From Ktedonobacteraceae bacterium (GTDB taxonomy: Bacteria > Chloroflexota > Ktedonobacteria > Ktedonobacterales > Ktedonobacteraceae), in the NCBI GenBank assembly GCA_014896635.1, contig JADBKA010000293.1, positions 1-5,322 of the forward strand: a stretch of 5,322 nucleotides of DNA, written 5' to 3'. Positions 5,063-5,322 of this stretch are shown piece after piece (positions within the stretch are counted from its first letter, which is position 1; each line of letters opens with the position of its first letter). The notes under the pieces were generated by a model. It saw only the letters and a program-made list of their open reading frames with translations, ran no database searches and was not told the origin of the DNA. Made by a program: the position numbers and the translations under genes.

Positions 5063-5322
5063 ATGAATCAGCGAGATTACTCTCATTCCCTACAACCAGA
5101 GGAACCCGAAGGGAACATGTCTCCTACTGAACCTTTACCAGCAGCTTCTACCTGGGATACCGCCAGAACAGGAGCAGCAGCGCCTTTCTTTCCGGTGATA
5201 GACGATGTCACATTCAAACAGGCGGCAGAGGCGCGGGAACAGGAAGCCAGGCGTCCTCCTTCTCTGACAACTGGGATAGGGTGCATCATCTCAACGATCA
5301 GCCTCTGTGCCGCAATGCTTGG
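5063..5322 (+). CDS. Unrecognised protein with disordered N-terminus and hydrophobic segment (3' partial)
   Basis: The frame runs from ATG at 5063 to the window end without a stop, giving 86 complete codons. AGAGGA at 5046-5051 lies 11 nt before the start, slightly far but usable. Residues 1-45 are rich in Pro, Glu, Ser, Thr and Ala and look disordered. Residues 50-64 are charged (FKQAAEAREQEARR) and likely helical. From residue 71 a hydrophobic stretch begins (GIGCIISTISLCAAML) that looks like the first transmembrane helix and is cut by the edge. The pattern fits a membrane protein with a cytoplasmic N-terminal tail, common in many unrelated families, so I assign no function. It lies 55 nt after the DUF350-like gene on the same strand with no terminator between, suggesting joint transcription. 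Confidence 0.75.
   Translation, partial: MNQRDYSHSLQPEEPEGNMSPTEPLPAASTWDTARTGAAAPFFPVIDDVTFKQAAEAREQEARRPPSLTTGIGCIISTISLCAAML

Overview
This window looks like ordinary chromosomal sequence from a mesophilic bacterium of moderate G+C content. My best guess is Chloroflexota, possibly a Ktedonobacteria-like lineage. The guess rests on a single-chain (alpha2-type) glycyl-tRNA synthetase controlled by a T-box leader, a type I DnaJ, and general sequence style. Nothing in the window proves the taxonomy, and a Gram-positive relative cannot be excluded. There is no tRNA, rRNA, CRISPR array, insertion sequence or phage gene that I can support.

Layout, left to right. (1) 1-190: dnaJ upstream region with a sigma70-like promoter whose -10 box lies inside a perfect 21-bp inverted repeat (not CIRCE, not HAIR). 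(2) 191-1345, plus: type I DnaJ co-chaperone. (3) 1332-1385: perfect 54-bp palindrome containing a bidirectional terminator between convergent genes. (4) 1391-2407, minus: endonuclease/exonuclease/phosphatase-fold metallohydrolase. (5) 2408-2612: short intergenic region with a weak promoter and two small inverted repeats for the hydrolase gene, and the terminator of the next gene. (6) 2613-3983, minus: glycyl-tRNA synthetase. (7) 3984-4420: its long leader, a complete glycine T-box riboswitch with GGC specifier, AGGGTGGAACCGCG T-box motif, and mutually exclusive antiterminator and terminator, driven by a promoter at 4390-4417. (8) 4421-4536: divergent promoter region. (9) 4537-5007, plus: 156-residue four-helix membrane protein resembling the DUF350 family. 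(10) 5063 to the end, plus: the 5' part of an unrecognised gene with a Pro/Glu-rich N-terminus followed by a hydrophobic segment, probably co-transcribed with the DUF350-like gene.

The genes do not form one pathway. They are two convergent housekeeping or hydrolase genes, a translation gene with its own RNA switch, and the start of a small membrane-protein operon. The most informative non-coding elements are the T-box leader (4074-4387), the 54-bp palindrome that runs into the dnaJ coding region, and the inverted repeat over the dnaJ promoter. I see no clearly new multi-gene system here.
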